A stretch of 64,000 nucleotides of DNA from Apostichopus japonicus (GCF_037975245.1 NC_092572.1:3759501-3823500); one strand, 5' to 3'; shown: positions 11,951 through 24,928, numbered from the stretch's first letter. The notes: generated from the letters alone by a model not told the origin. Program-made: numbers and translations.

Positions 11951-12193
11951 ACATCGGGTGCATTTAGTCAGTGTGTGGGAGCACCATATATAAGGAATAC
12001 ATTTTGGTTATAACGAAAGTAGTTGATAATTCACGTGATGGAATGTCACACATTTCAAATAATGACTTTAGCTGGTATATAGAAACTCCATCGTAGCAGT
12101 CCGCTAGCTCAGGCGAATGTGTTTTTCTGTTATTGAATCTGTTCGAGAATCAAGCTGACTAAATTAATTGATAAAATTACAATCCATGTGATC

Positions 12194-15100
12194 ATGTCGA
12201 CTTTGAAGACCTATCTACATGAGCGAACTGTTTTGTGGGAAATTATGAAGACTGAAAAGACTGATGATGTTATTGGCTGGTACGACAAGAACTCGGAATT
12301 ATATGAGAAGGTACGTAGAACATTATAATGTGAATCACCGTTAGGTGTGTATATGCAGATAGGTGCTTCAATCTTGTCTTTCATTGTAAAAACCTTTACA
12401 TAACGATCCGGGTTATTTGAAACGAATCTCTCAGTTTTGCTGCTTTTACTTCCGCTTACACGAATTAAACTGAAGATATTTCGTTTAAGATATTTCTGAA
12501 TATATATCAATAGGTCCATGTTTTTATTGTACTTTCAGCTATTTTCGGCATTCGCATACTTGCCAAAAACATGCTCTATTGTTTATTAAATTTACATTTC
12601 TAGCAAGTTTATTAAGCAATTATCTTCTGTGAGCTTGTTTTCAAAGCTAATTATTTAGTTTTTAAAACCTTCAGAAGTAAATATAATTAATAAACTGGAC
12701 TAAAATGCAGATTTGTGATGACAAGCTATACTTTTGTGTTACTAATGCGCCTCTAACGTAGGTTATAGTAACTGCTACAACTTAGAAATCTCAAAAAGGT
12801 CGTTATGATACCATCTTGAGGCATAACTTCGGTCAATCAACAATCAATACATGAACAATGATAGTCAATAGGCCAATTTCTTTCATAGTGAAGTTTTGCA
12901 TTACCTTAACCCTAAAATGAAGTTGATAGTAGAGACCACGAGGAATGTTCAACAATGTATTCTTAAACATTTTAGATTATTAGATGAATGGTCGAAGCGG
13001 TGCAATATGAGACGGTAATATTGCCTCCTTCCATCCTATATCACATGCGCATCATCAAAGTACGTGAAATATATATTTCTTTGCTTTTCTGTTAGTACGT
13101 TCCAAATGCAGGATTTCGATACCACGGAGACTTAGCGGAAACGGTTGTTGAATACGTTTCAAACAAACGTGCTGTAATTCTGGACCTAGGCGCTGGATCT
13201 GGCATTATAGGCAAATTGGTAAGTGTGTGTAGCCTTCCGAATAGTCTCCTATCTTCTGTTTCCGCTTCTACCCTTGTGATGTGTTAACCACTGATATAAA
13301 CCAGAAATATATTGCTGAGGAGCCTAAGTTAGCTCTGACAAGTATTCCTATTTTGGTCCATCCCAATTTGGGCCGACCATTTGTATTAGATACTACATGA
13401 TGCAAGTAATTGGGCAATTGGGGCTGTGCGGTCACAAGTTGGTGACGACCGCATGGCGCACGTTGTTGCATATGCATTTCCAATATTACTCCCTGAACAT
13501 TTGGGTGACATTGACAAAAACACAATCTCTGTTATACACTTCTTTTCTTTCGTAATTGTAGATATATTGCTAAAAGTACAACAACATTATTTGCCTGCTT
13601 AATTCAGTGATGATTATGATTTGATTTGTTTTCAGCCATTTAAATTAAGCATTGTTCTCCTTTCTTTATCACTGTCTATTAGGTTGGATGCCAAAATAAT
13701 TGTACGTGTTGGACAGTGCGTTGAAGTTTCTAGTCTATTGAACGATCTGTATAAATGATTTAAGTAATAATGGCCTTTTCGTCTAGAGCGGAGGTTATTG
13801 TAACGGTGGAGGTAGGAGAACAGATCATAACATTAATCAACCAATTAATTGTGCAAACAAAATTGAAGGGATCTAACAAGCGTTTGTTATACAAGCTAGC
13901 AGTTGCATATATGACATCCGTGTAAGAGTACTATAACGTTCGAGACAGGCTGTGCACATTTACCTTATACAGCCATCTGAACTTATATATCAATCTTAAC
14001 ATCCTTGCTCTCAGCTTTTTGATCGAGGTTTCCTAACAATTGATGCCTTAGATGCTTCACAGAAGATGCTTGATATTGCCATAAGGAAAAGAGTTTACCG
14101 TAACACACTCTTGGCTACTATAGGAACAGAAAAAATCAAAGGACTTACTGAAGGTAAGCTAAAGTCAATATGAAACCAAACTTGGTAACATTGACTGTAC
14201 ATAAATCCATGCTATATATATAATCAATATATCTGAAGACCGCCCTCCCCGAATTTTATATCCTATACTATCACTGATAATACTAATCATCAATGAGCAA
14301 CTATTCGTGTTCGGAAGATAATGATAACCAATTGAGAAGTTTGTCCTCCAACGCTGGACGAATCCTACATGAAAATGCAAGACTTTGAAGATTTTATCTT
14401 TTCAAATTTTTATCTTGTTAATTCCGTTTAATCGAATATTCATTTTGACGCATTAAAGTGATATTCTGATGACAGGTTACTTACAGTGATACTTATATTA
14501 ATTGAAAATGAAAACATTCACATCTTAACGTCTTGTTCCTAGCTAAAGGTTAATTAAATGTAACCTACTTTAACTTACTAAAACGTCTAAACCTTGAACC
14601 ATCTAACATTCTTCATGTAAGGCTCTGATGGTCTTTTTCCAGATAATAATACAAGTCAGTTAACATTTAAGAATTGTTATTGTCTTTTAAAAAGAGCACA
14701 AGTTTGTTCTTTGTTACGTACACCCCTGTTGCGTCCCTTTCTAGAAATTCCACGTCTTTATCACTCCAGCAAGAGGGTCCCAGTAAATAATGTTCGATGT
14801 CATCATATCAAATGTATTGATTATTGCTTGTACTTTAGATATATTTTTTAATATATATATATGTGTATGCTCTGTATTAGAAATTTTGCAACATTTTGAA
14901 GAATTTTTTTTTTTTCCTTAGTAGCAAATGAATGACATATCATTATATATCATGAAATATGAAAAATAAAAATATCGGCGCCTCATAAATGCTATGTGGA
15001 TATGGTTTCTTGACCTAAAACTGCAGGAAATTGTTAACAATTTAAGACTAAATGGCAAGTAACAGTAACAGAAGGGACAAAAACACGCACAGAATACAGA

Positions 15101-18100
15101 CAGGTTAATGAGCATGGTGAACACAAAACGATAGATGTAAAGGGATGAGTAGACAAGGGATGGAGAGTAGAAAGAAAGAAACCAATAGGGGAAGAGGAGA
15201 GGTAGGATAGCAACAGTGGAGGGACAAAGACTTAATTTCAGGCACAGCACAGAACATATCTTTCAATGGAAAAAAAAGATCACAAACATGGCTCCCAATG
15301 TGCTGATGTTTATCAATGTGTTCTGTGTGAAACTGATAATCAATGTTATATTTCAAAGCAACGTTGGATTGATGAAATAAACGGGAGACACCTATATCCA
15401 TTGCATGGACAAAGATGTAGGTTATGTGGTTTGCACTGTACAGAAAACAATAACTGGATGTCATTTCAGGTGATAATGTCTTCATTTTTCAGGTTCCTAT
15501 GACGCTGTAGTAGCTGGCGGCGTTTTTTCTGTCGGTACGGTGCAATATAACTCCATACCAATGCTCATGAATTATGTTAAGAAGGGTAAGTGTTTAGTGG
15601 TTAACTTAACGAAAGCATAAACAAGAGGGCAATCCGCACAAATTGGGCCAATTTGACTTCTGGAGTACATTGACCTTTGACCTCGATCTTGAACAACCTT
15701 TTAAATTTACTATTTTAAATTTGTCTTATTGTTCTTTGGATATATTGTGTTTAAATGACTTTTTCCAACAGAGTGACAAGCAGGTTATGGCTAACAAACA
15801 GTTTGGGGTCTTTGATCTCTTAACGTTGACCTATGACGTCACCAATCGCGTAAGAAACGTGCTTTTTATGGTCAGGCACCTACCCACCAAGTTAGAACTT
15901 GAATTCGTCATACCATTGTCTACATATCGTGAGGTTTATTGCATATTTTCTAGATGTTGACAAACAGAAAATGGTTTTAAGCCAAGTTTTAGATGTTGGA
16001 AAAAAAATGGAATGCAACTTTGCCAGCAATATCTTGTATTACGTGATTTGGAAATCAATTTTAATGAAAGGACATATATCGTAGAAGTATATAGCCAATA
16101 CCTTCATGATGAAGATGGTTACTAGCTCACAACCCACTGGGTCTGATGCACCTTCTTTCTCTTGGTCGCGAAATATTCTAGTTTTGTCCGGGGAGCCAAA
16201 TGTTGCCCGTTTAAAGCTTGTTTCAGGACCGGATTTGTCAGTGAGCCGGTAGTAAGTTTTGCCCACCCCCCCCACCCTCCCCTTATCAACGACAGTACAT
16301 GATCTACGTGTCAACTGTTCCTCTTTATCTTGCTTACAATCGTTTCGAACTTACAACGTATAACGACTGTAATCCATGCAGTATTCACAAACTTAAAATT
16401 TCTTCACAATATAGTTGGACTTACACTGTTAAAAACAAATATGTAGATATACAGCAGTGTCTCTGTCAATTAGTTTAGAGAGAATTGTTGTACAACTATA
16501 ATTATGCTTTACCTACACAAGGTGTCTGTTCACCTACAATCTATCGCGTAAAAAAAGAAGTAACGGTTAGTAATTATACATATTAACAAAGAGTATCTCA
16601 ACAATGGCATCTTGCTTCTGTGGATTCCGTTGTAGAATAACATTTGAACAAATGACATTCAGACACATAACAAAACATTGCTTTCGTTTCACCTTACAAC
16701 ATGTTATTTGCTTAAATGCACTGTTATACAGTTGGAACGAAAATGTGTGAGAAAAAATCAAATCAGAGAAACTAAGGATGAATTGAGGTGACTAAAGTAA
16801 TACAGCAAAAGGGATTACAGTAATAAAAGAATGTATGGTTTCACTATTGACTCCTGTATAATTAAATAGACAGTAAAGTGTTACGTCTTAGATCAGTTTC
16901 ATCATTTTCCGCCACGATAGTTCTGTTAGTTGTAACAAATTTGAGAGTATTTTTCATAACTTGTTGAAGGTAGTTACAGAATACTATAATTTTACAACAT
17001 TATTGAAGCACATGGGCGGCGATCCGTACTTCCGAGTGGGGGGGATATGACCTTGTTGACTATCTAAGCGTAGCGCCACCATCGGTTGGCGCGAAGCGCA
17101 CAAGAAAATTTTGGGATTTACAAACCCTCTAGATGGCCGGAAACGGCACTTCCCGAGGTTTCCAAGCGGCATATACCCAACTTAAAAATAGGGATATCAT
17201 GTCCGAAATATCTCATAATCAGGATCCAAAATACTTTTTTTTTTTTAATTTCGGGTGTTATTTTGGGAAAATTGCCCCTGTCAATCTTGTTTCAGGCGCT
17301 ACGTTAGAATGTTCGAGAGCTCTTTTATATTATTCGATGAAGAAAATGGCCTCATGCAGGCTATTATAGGCCTATACACATGCAATACACAATTACACAT
17401 AGTTACATTCCTAGGTACCGATTGCTAGGGCATCCAGGTGAAACGTGTATTAAGCATTACCCTGGTAACATGCTGTTCGAGGGAACATGTACGTGTGTAG
17501 GCCTACTATAGGGCATATATCAGGGTTGTACAACCAACGGCCCGCGGGCCACAGTCCGGCCCGCCGCAGGGTTGCGTCCGGCCCGCCAGAGATGCTTGTA
17601 CGGTGCGAAATTTTAGTGAGCAGATTTATTGATAACAATTTGAAGCTATATAATCAATCATTCGAACCTTCTGGGTCCAAAAAACTGCATACAGGTCAGT
17701 TTGTGTGACACTCTCAGCGGAGGGGGGGGGGGCGGCTGGACTTTATTCATCTGTTTTATCAGGAAGGAAAATAAATCAGTGCGAAAAATCGAGCGTAGGG
17801 TTCATGCGGCCCCTCCTTCATCATAATCATTCCATGTGGCCCTCCTCTGCAAAAGGTTGGACAACCCTGGCCTATATGAATACTATGATGGTGCATATAT
17901 GTACTATATCAATACCGTGGGTGCAATAATACCTTTTGTTGTTATAGGGCCAATGAAGCCTACAGTCAACTATTCTTGCTTTATAAAGACGCTTTATTTG
18001 AAAAGATCGCACTGCGTTTATGGTAGGCGAGAAATGAGCTAAAAAAGAGCCGTACATTCACGATGATGCATAAATGTAGGCATGAAAATATTCTTATCCC

Positions 18101-19439
18101 TGGCATTTGGTGGGGGGGATATGGTGTATTACATCCCCTCCACCCATTTTCATGGGGGGATATATCCCCCCTTCCCCCCCAGGATCGCCGCCCATGTTGA
18201 AGCAATGGGGATTAGCAATCGGGGGGTTCCGGGTTCGATACCCGGCCGGGTCATAGTAAGGTGGCTTCTTTATTCAAGAGCAATCTACGGTTTTACCATC
18301 TGAAATGACTTTCTAAATTGATAAGATTCCAAAGTTCCTACATATGTGACGTAGAAAGAACTGCTAATTAGTATTATCATGATTGATCTATTAGCAGGTT
18401 AGATTTTCCAAACTAGGCTAGAACTAAAAAGCTGCGGTGCTATGAAAGTGTGCCAGAGCGTGCCGAAATTCTGCTAAATGTCTCGTGGTAAAAATATAGT
18501 TTACGGACTATCAACCTAAATACAGTCAAGTAATTACACAAAACATGAACATGCTTTCTTTTGCAATAAGTTTAAACATGCTAGATGTAAAGCAGCAAAC
18601 GTACTTGGATACAAAACTGCCGAGGCTTTCAGATTAAGAGAACCATGTGTTTGGATTGTATACGAAGACAGATTAAAACCTCCAACTTGTTGCCTGTATC
18701 TAAAGAATAAACGAACTCTGAGATTTAAATACAAGTGTTTTTTTCTGAGTCATATATGTTAGCTTGTTTCGTCGTTGAGATATAAAATACTGCAATTTAT
18801 TCACTGTTCTAGGTTGATGCCGCTGATCAATAATCTTTCAGGTCGTATATGAACCAAAACATGTGTCTTTCCTCCACAGTTTACATAATTATCAATCTTG
18901 AGAAATATTCAACGTGATTAGGAGGTTTTAGGCAAAGGAGGTGACTTCAACTAAATAAAGAATGGTATCAAGTATGGAAAAAAAATATTTAAAGAAAGAA
19001 AGAAAATAAACGGAAGAATTTGATGCATTGCACATGTTGACATCACAAGTTATTGCACAATCTACCGATCGAAATACTTTTAACAATAACATTGACTGGA
19101 GCAACATATCAACTTTGAAGTGGAACAGTGCATCAATGTTTAATTTTTCTGAATAGTTTGAAAGAAAATATGTGATTGTATGGACCCGCTTATACTTTAT
19201 TTGTTGTGTACAATAATGTACAGTGAGTACATTATTGTTCCATTCTTTCTTTAGGTGGATACATCATTTTTAATGTTGCTGAGGAATCCATGAGTGAAAT
19301 CCAAGCTCTAAGCGCCCGTCAATTTCAGATCCTGTCGTCACAATGGGAGGAAGCTAAGTTGTGCAGATGTGTAGAAGAGAGAGAATCATACCACATCAAT
19401 GATGAGCCAGCCAAGATAATCGTTTTGCAGAAGATGTAA
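12194..19439 (+). CDS. METTL27: METTL27 (WBSCR27)-like SAM-dependent methyltransferase, five exons
   Basis: Exons: 12194-12310, 13096-13218, 14015-14153, 15493-15585 and 19255-19439 (TAA at 19437). All introns are GT-AG (donors gtacgt, gtaagt, gtaagc, gtaagt; acceptors ttag, tcag, tcag, ttag). Phases join in frame, giving 218 residues. Residues 28-39 (GWYDKNSELYEK) match the family's entry motif. Motif I is VILDLGAGSG at 66-75, the acidic ribose-binding residue is D93 in ALDASQKML, and a post-motif block is YDAVVAGGVFSVG, followed by a YVKKGGYIIFN strand. The length is close to vertebrate METTL27. The family is a class I Rossmann methyltransferase whose substrate is poorly known, presumably soluble and cytosolic. 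Intron 4 (3.7 kb) carries nested hAT elements. The 5' untranslated region and promoter were not identified. Methyltransferase identity is very sure; orthology to METTL27 rather than a paralogue is likely but needs a tree. Confidence 0.9.
13219..14014 (+). other. METTL27-like intron 2
   Basis: GT...AG intron in phase 0. It contains no recognised coding or repeat feature; the 13268-13525 minus-strand open frame is unsupported. Confidence 0.8.
17059..17099 (-). repeat. GC-rich hairpin module (copy 2)
   Basis: Reverse orientation of the module at 10105: actatctaagcg, then tagcgccaccatcggttggc and gcgaagcgc. Next to it, 'gatggccggaaacggcacttcc' (17132-17153) matches the extended core seen beside other copies. 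Confidence 0.85.
17521..17869. mobile_element. hAT-type MITE, 349 bp (family of 24451-24809)
   Basis: It starts cagggttgtacaacc and ends ggttggacaaccctg. The flanking octamers gcatatat and gcctatat agree at 7 of 8. It is nested in the 17011-18196 element. The interior ('gcccgccgcagggttgcgtc', then 'gtgcgaaattttagtgagca') is nearly identical to 24451-24809, so the two moved fairly recently. Confidence 0.92.
18205..18300 (+). repeat. tRNA-derived SINE fragment (B box)
   Basis: The text gttccgggttcgatacccgg is a good RNA polymerase III B box with its T-arm stem. No A box precedes it at tRNA spacing, so it is a SINE 3' part and not a tRNA gene. The following 'ggtggcttctttattcaag' has a diverged match near 41690. 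Confidence 0.5.
19211..19237. repeat. Hairpin just upstream of METTL27-like exon 5
   Basis: The 11-base arms caataatgtac and gtacattattg are separated by five bases. It lies 17 bases upstream of the last intron base (19254), in the usual branch-point zone. Confidence 0.85.
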
Positions 19440-19624
19440 ATTTAACATGATAATAAGTTTAGTTTAGGTTAATGTAATGCATGCTTCAGCTTTTGGTTCA
19501 GTTATTCTAATGTTACAGAGCCAAAAAATGGAGATAGACTTTTTGCGTTTGTATAAAAGTGTTGCATTTTCTCCTTTTTGGTTTGTCAGTGACATTAAGG
19601 TGCATACATTATAAATATGCTAGA

Positions 19625-19630
19625 AATAAA
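19625..19630 (+). promoter_or_regulatory. Candidate poly(A) signal AATAAA
   Basis: AATAAA occurs 186 bases past the METTL27-like stop codon. It is the first canonical hexamer downstream, but the region is AT-rich, so chance is possible. Confidence 0.5.
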
Positions 19631-19704
19631 ACAGTTACATAATTCTAATTGAAATATAAGCATGACATTAAATTAAAAAAAATAAATAAAACGACAGTCG
19701 AAAA

Positions 19705-19890
19705 GGACGTGACTACCATCGGACATGTGGAAAGGACAATACTACCATCGGACATGTGGAAAGGAAATTACTACCATCGGACATTTGAAAAAGACATTAC
19801 TACCATCGGACATGTGGAAAGAACATTGCTACCATCGGACATGTGGACAGGACAATACTTCCATCGGACATGTGGAAAGGACGTTGGGTA
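19705..19890. repeat. Minisatellite, about 30-bp unit, six copies
   Basis: The unit 'actaccatcggacatgtgg' plus 'aaaggacaa' repeats from 19709 to 19885 with small changes. Unit lengths of 28-31 bp keep frames open by chance on both strands. Confidence 0.9.
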
Positions 19891-20274
19891 ATTCCGTGTC
19901 AAATCACGGATGGCTGTTGCTGCACCCTCTCCAAAAACTCCAAAAAAAATTGTATGATTGGACCACCATGAAATAAACATATTCTGAAAATTTCAGTTGC
20001 ATTGCTTTACAATTGGCCGATTTATCACACTTTATAATTCCGCAATTTGTCGCCACCATGGCATTTTGGCATTTTCTTGACTTTTGAGGTCTAATTTCTC
20101 AGCAATTGAACATTCTATTACCTTTCTATTACAAATGCCTATAGAGTCTATCCTATAAAACAAAAATATAAAAAATTAGGCTACAAAAATATTGTCTTGT
20201 GGAGTTAGGTCAACTTAAAAGTGTCAAAATATTCGATTTTTGTACTTTTCACTAAACAATGTGCTATTTTTTTG

Positions 20275-20720
20275 TGATGAATTGATCCTAAAGCATTGCT
20301 TCAGGGTACTTGACTCTTTCAGAGGTTATTATGTCTAGTACAAACATTACAAAATAATGATTACAATCCTTTCCTATAATATGTTTGCAAGTTGTGCAAC
20401 TCTAAAGTTGCTATTTCATGCCGATTCAGCATGAGGTAGGGGTTTTGATGCCAATTTTTTACCAAAGTAACCATGTTAGAGCTGTCAGGGTTTTATACTT
20501 TAATTATAAGTATAAAGTTTTTACATCCAAACATATTTCAGGGTTCTAGCTGTTCTCAATATTAATTTATGAAGCTGTTAAGTTGCTCCGATGTACAAAA
20601 GAAGTCGTCTTTGACGACCAATAACTCAAAACGCGTCATGTTGAAAAAATCTGATAATTTATTCTGGAAGAGATAAAGTACCACCCTGTTTGTAAAAAAT
20701 ATTTCAGGGGGGTGTTGTGC
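20275..20720. repeat. Dispersed repeat, copy 2 (pairs with 6430-6860)
   Basis: Same orientation and block order as 6430-6860, with a roughly 50-bp insertion after 'agaggtt'. No terminal repeats recognised. Confidence 0.75.
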
Positions 20721-20901
20721 CTTATTTTGAAATAAAAAATCCTCAAAGTTTGGGATTTTTACAAAAAACACATTTTTGCCTGTTTTGATGTTTCATGTGT
20801 TTTGAGCCTGGGTATTGTACTTCAAGGTTATTCAATACAATACTGTGCAGTTTTTAATTTCATATAAACAAATACTATTTGCAATGTACTTGTCTGCTCC
20901 T

Positions 20902-21148
20902 GGTTGAATTCATTTAATTAGAAGACTTATAAAATGAATTTCAACCAGTACATACATATGTATGTACAGTGCGTACAGTACATACACTGTACTGGGTGTA
21001 TATGTACAGAGTGCCATGAGAGCCAAGACTATGTTTAAACCTAACACACACTGTACATATACCCCCAGTACAGTGTATGTACTGTACACACTGTACATAG
21101 ATGTATGTACTAGTTGAAATTCATTTTATAGTCTTCTAATTCAACCAA
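20902..21148. repeat. Foldback element, arms about 110 bp
   Basis: Left text (ggttgaattc..., agaagacttataaaatgaat, ttcaaccagtacatac) is repeated in reverse complement on the right (gtatgtactagttgaaattc, attttatagtcttctaattc, aacca). The inner arms are rich in GTACAT palindromes. The spacer is about 50 bp. It is likely a foldback or long-TIR MITE; the target duplication was not resolved. Confidence 0.8.
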
Positions 21149-22149
21149 TTGTATATGTATACAGTGTGTATATTAGTTATTGCGAAGTGTAACCTGCGAA
21201 ACATTTAAGATTCAGTTATCATCAATTTAAATAATACAAATGTTTATGTCTAGTGGATGGTCATTGGGTAGACCCTAATGATACTGTGAAGTCAACTTCA
21301 TTTTCATAAAGCTTAACATATCTTTAATTTGATGTACCATCGAAACATATACTCATTTCTTTGCGAACAACAGCATCATGATGACGGATGCGACTTTGTA
21401 CAAATTTGGTAATGGAAAGCATTCTAATGTCACTGTTACTGAGAGAACGAGGGAGGGGGAACAAAATATATTTTGAGGAAATATGTGATAAAAAGAAAGT
21501 TTACTTGTTTAATATGTAGTTATTTGATTAGCAATTTCAATAATTGTTGCCGTTAGAAGCATGTTGACTTACATGAGTACAAACAAGTAATGTTTCTAAC
21601 GGTTAGATTATATCACAGTAGAATGTGTTTGTCAAAACTTCTTAAAATGTCCGCAGACTGTGTAACAACAAATAATGTATTAAACCGTTTGACGTTTAAA
21701 ATTCCAACCTTCGCATTCTTTAGGAATTTCTTGATCAGTCAGTTCAAGTCCAAAGCAAGTCGGATTGAAGATAAGTCAGAGTTCAGGCTTTAAACTATTC
21801 ACGAATTCATCATTCCTCTAATTTGAAGTCCGCATCCTCTCTGACTCCTCGACTTAATAACAGTAAAGTCATGAGCTCATGGGCATGTACTCATACTATT
21901 TTGAAAACCATGAAAAAGTGTTTCTTATAATAAAATACAAGCTTTAATGTGACGAAATAAAAACAATTCTTCATTTTATATTAAACATTTAGACAGCGTA
22001 CAGAAACAATGCAATCAAGCGGGTTTGTATTTCGTGGATGTCTAGTAAAACAATCGTTTTGTTGCAAAGGAAAAACAGATTACCAAGGAATGATACGGTA
22101 ATAAATGGTTAAAACTGTTAAATTATATTTGTACCTGCGGTGCGATAGG

Positions 22150-22215
22150 TATTTTGAGCTCCTGGGTTCGATCCCCGGTGCCGGCAGATTGCTTTTGCCG
22201 CGCTCTCATACGGTC
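22150..22215 (+). repeat. Possible tRNA-derived SINE fragment
   Basis: gggttcgatccccggtgccg resembles a B box and T-arm. There is no A box at the proper distance. Confidence 0.35.
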
Positions 22216-22764
22216 GCTTGCTTGCAACAGGGCCTTAAGCTAGCAAAGACAAAGGAATTCAAAGAAAATCAAGTGATACTTAAAGGTAATTTCTTAAACA
22301 GCACAAATAGGCTTTATACTTTAATACAATAGTGGAATGAAATGTTGTCAAAGACTTAGCCTACAAGTGAAAGGTATTCATTTTAGATCATGTAAGTTTG
22401 AATAGTCAACGTGTTTCTTAGTTTGGCACGTTTAGTATCACTATATTGATTTGATATAGCATATGAGCTGTGTACTGCTCATCTAGTTCTCTGTGTACTG
22501 ACTCTATTTTTCAGAATAGATCATAGTAAAGCGTGGCAAAATATATTGCAGGTAATTAACCCACCTGTTTAATTCAATTCTTCAGGTATGCATCCAGAGC
22601 CCAGTATGATGAGGTGGCAAGGACCCTTGTTCAATGCTTTATGTTGGATAGTTACTTAGCGCCACCAAATAATCTGTTTACGATATAGTTTTATATATGT
22701 TAATTTATGCATACCTTAATTTGAATGGTATGGTTTGTGTTATGTAACGGCTACCAACACTTTA

Positions 22765-22809
22765 CATGTCTCGGTTTCAGTGACAGTCCTGCTGTGAAAC
22801 TGAGACATG
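22765..22809 (+). repeat. Conserved short hairpin in copy A
   Basis: The arms catgtctcggtttca and tgaaactgagacatg are separated by 15 bases. The copy B counterpart (40862-40906) is a perfect pair. The single change here would leave a G-U pair in RNA. Possible palindromic element end or structured RNA; function unknown. Confidence 0.7.
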
Positions 22810-22814
22810 CATAT

Positions 22815-22918
22815 GCCATATGTATCAAAAATGTCCAAAACAATATAAGCATGTCGAAAAATAATATGAGAATATTTGGACATGCTTATATTATTTTGGA
22901 TATTTTGAACCATATGGC
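22815..22918. repeat. Imperfect foldback, arms about 41 bp
   Basis: The left arm (gccatatgtatcaaaaatgt, ccaaaacaatataagcatgt) pairs with the right arm with few mismatches, around a loop of about 22 bases. It is absent from copy B at the same place, so it was gained in A or lost in B. Size and shape resemble a small MITE or a pre-miRNA-like hairpin. Confidence 0.75.
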
Positions 22919-24450
22919 GCAAAATTTTTCACTACAAACTTTTTATTCAATTAACACATGCTTTTGAAATATGGGGGCCGAATTGTTCGTCTGAAGGTCC
23001 ACATGGTGGGACTGAGGTTGAAGGCTCCCTGGTTAGAATTGGAAAGGCCCTGAACTTATATGGGATTACTGTGTTGGTTTAATAAAATATATAGAATAGT
23101 TTGCATTTTTAAGAACGTTATTACATAGATAAACATATCTTCTGCCCCTATAATACCTATATGTAGTCTGCGTTGTAACGGGTATATGTAAAGAGCCATG
23201 TAGAACGGTAGTAACGTAAGAAGAAAAATATTGGCAACAAAATCAGTACTTTATATGCTATCATGACTTTCAAGCAAGCAATTGATGGTATTTATTTGTG
23301 AGATCAAGATCATGATATTTAAGTCAAATGAAAATTGGATGAACATCATGTTTGGTAAATGACTAACATTTGGATCCGATGCCGAACCTCTGCAGTCCAA
23401 TTTGCGTGTGTATGTATGGATTTGTACCACGAACCTGTGGACATGATATCTCCTGGACTACTTGCAAGGATTGATATCATACTAGATACATGGGTAGTAG
23501 ACAATACCTGTTGTTTTGGGTGAATACAACATGAGTGTCATGAGTTGCCTTGTATTTGTTGGAAATATATGACAGTATGCCGGTGTATATATGCAATAGG
23601 GAATGATATTATCACATTAATTATTCATGAGTGGTAGCATTATTATAAAATGGTGTGTTGGATTTATATAATAATTGGAAGATCATGGGTACTGCATGAT
23701 CTATATTGATTCTAGCGCAGGTTCTATATATAGGCGTAATGACCATGGCTTGCAGCCATTTCAATTTACAGTATTGTGATATAGTTTGTCTCTAAAGGTA
23801 TGACATAACTTAAGCCAGACTCTCTATAATATCCAGTCACTTGTAGGTTTAATATTTTGAGCATAACAAGTCAGTATAACCTCCAGTATATGGGAAGTTT
23901 GATATTCCTATATATCAGTTTGATGTTGCAAGAGATGAAAAAGACAAAGAAAAATGAAAAGTAACTTCAAGAACTGATGACGTGAACTAATCACCATCGA
24001 AGAAAAACCATCATTGAAGTGGAAATTATTGTAACAGAAATAAAGAACTCCTACTCAGCTTTACTGGAAACAAACAAGTAAGGAAATTTGCTGAACCTTC
24101 TCTTATAAACCTTAAATATCGGGAGGTCATAAGTCATCTGAGGAATTTTGAGTTATTTTTTGAAAACGGTAAGAATGCTTCCTTTTTTTATATACTGCTT
24201 GGAAGTTGATTAAGATCTGGGACAATGGTTCTTGTGTATTGGACAATAAGTGGTGTTTGCAAATTGGAGACCAAAGGTCATATGAAGGTCAATTGGAGCT
24301 TAGGTTCATAAGAGGGATCAAGTGGGTGATGCTCCAGAATAACTACAATGACAGTTTGTTTAGGGGGATTTGGGATTTGAATTTCCAATCAATAGGATCA
24401 TCATGCTTTGTTTCGCCAGTGACTATACCGGTAGGTACCATAGACTACGT

Positions 24451-24809
24451 CAGGGTTGTCCAACCTACGGCCCGCGGGCCACATCCGGCCCGCCGCAGGG
24501 TTGCGTCCGGCCCGCCAGAGGTGCTCTACGGTGCGAAATTTTAGTGAGCAGATTTATTGATAACAATTTGAAGCTATATAATCAATAATTCAAACCTTTT
24601 GGGTCCAAAAAAACTGCATACAGGTCAGTTTGTGTGACACTCTCAGCAGAGGGGGGGGGGGGGGGCGGCTGGACCTTATTCATCTGTTTTATTAGGAAGG
24701 AAAATAAATCAGTGCACTCTGCACGCAGTGCGCACATTGCACATGCGGCCCCCTCCTTCATCATAACCATTCCATGTGGCCCTCCTCTGCAAAAGGTTGG
24801 ACAACCCTG
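24451..24809. mobile_element. hAT-type MITE, 359 bp, exact TSD
   Basis: The ends are cagggttgtccaacc and ggttggacaaccctg. The exact duplication gactacgt is at 24443-24450 and 24810-24817. Copy B of the duplication (about 43700) holds the unoccupied site, confirming insertion after duplication. Same family as 17521-17869. Confidence 0.95.
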
Positions 24810-24928
24810 GACTACGTAATGCATATTAACACACAAACCTAACGTCTAACCTTGAACTGTGCATTGATGAGTGCGAGCAAAGTAGACGTGAACAAGGGAA
24901 ACAATGGAATAAGATTTGTAGTTATAGG

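Larger units (their letters stand above)
17011..18196. mobile_element. hAT-type element in METTL27-like intron 4
   Basis: The ends catgggcggcgatcc and ggatcgccgcccatg are perfect 15-bp inverted repeats. The exact duplication ttgaagca flanks it at 17003-17010 and 18197-18204. A second hAT MITE (17521-17869) is nested inside. The shared GC-rich hairpin module lies near the left end (17059-17099). No transposase coding. Confidence 0.93.

Noticed and set aside
15105-15502. Cys-rich plus frame (15266-15502) and 126-residue minus frame in METTL27-like intron 3
   Set aside because: No splice sites fit insertion into the gene, the two frames overlap on opposite strands, and neither matches a family.
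18205-18260. tRNA gene with B box gggttcgataccc
   Set aside because: No A box or acceptor stem at tRNA spacing; interpreted as a SINE remnant.
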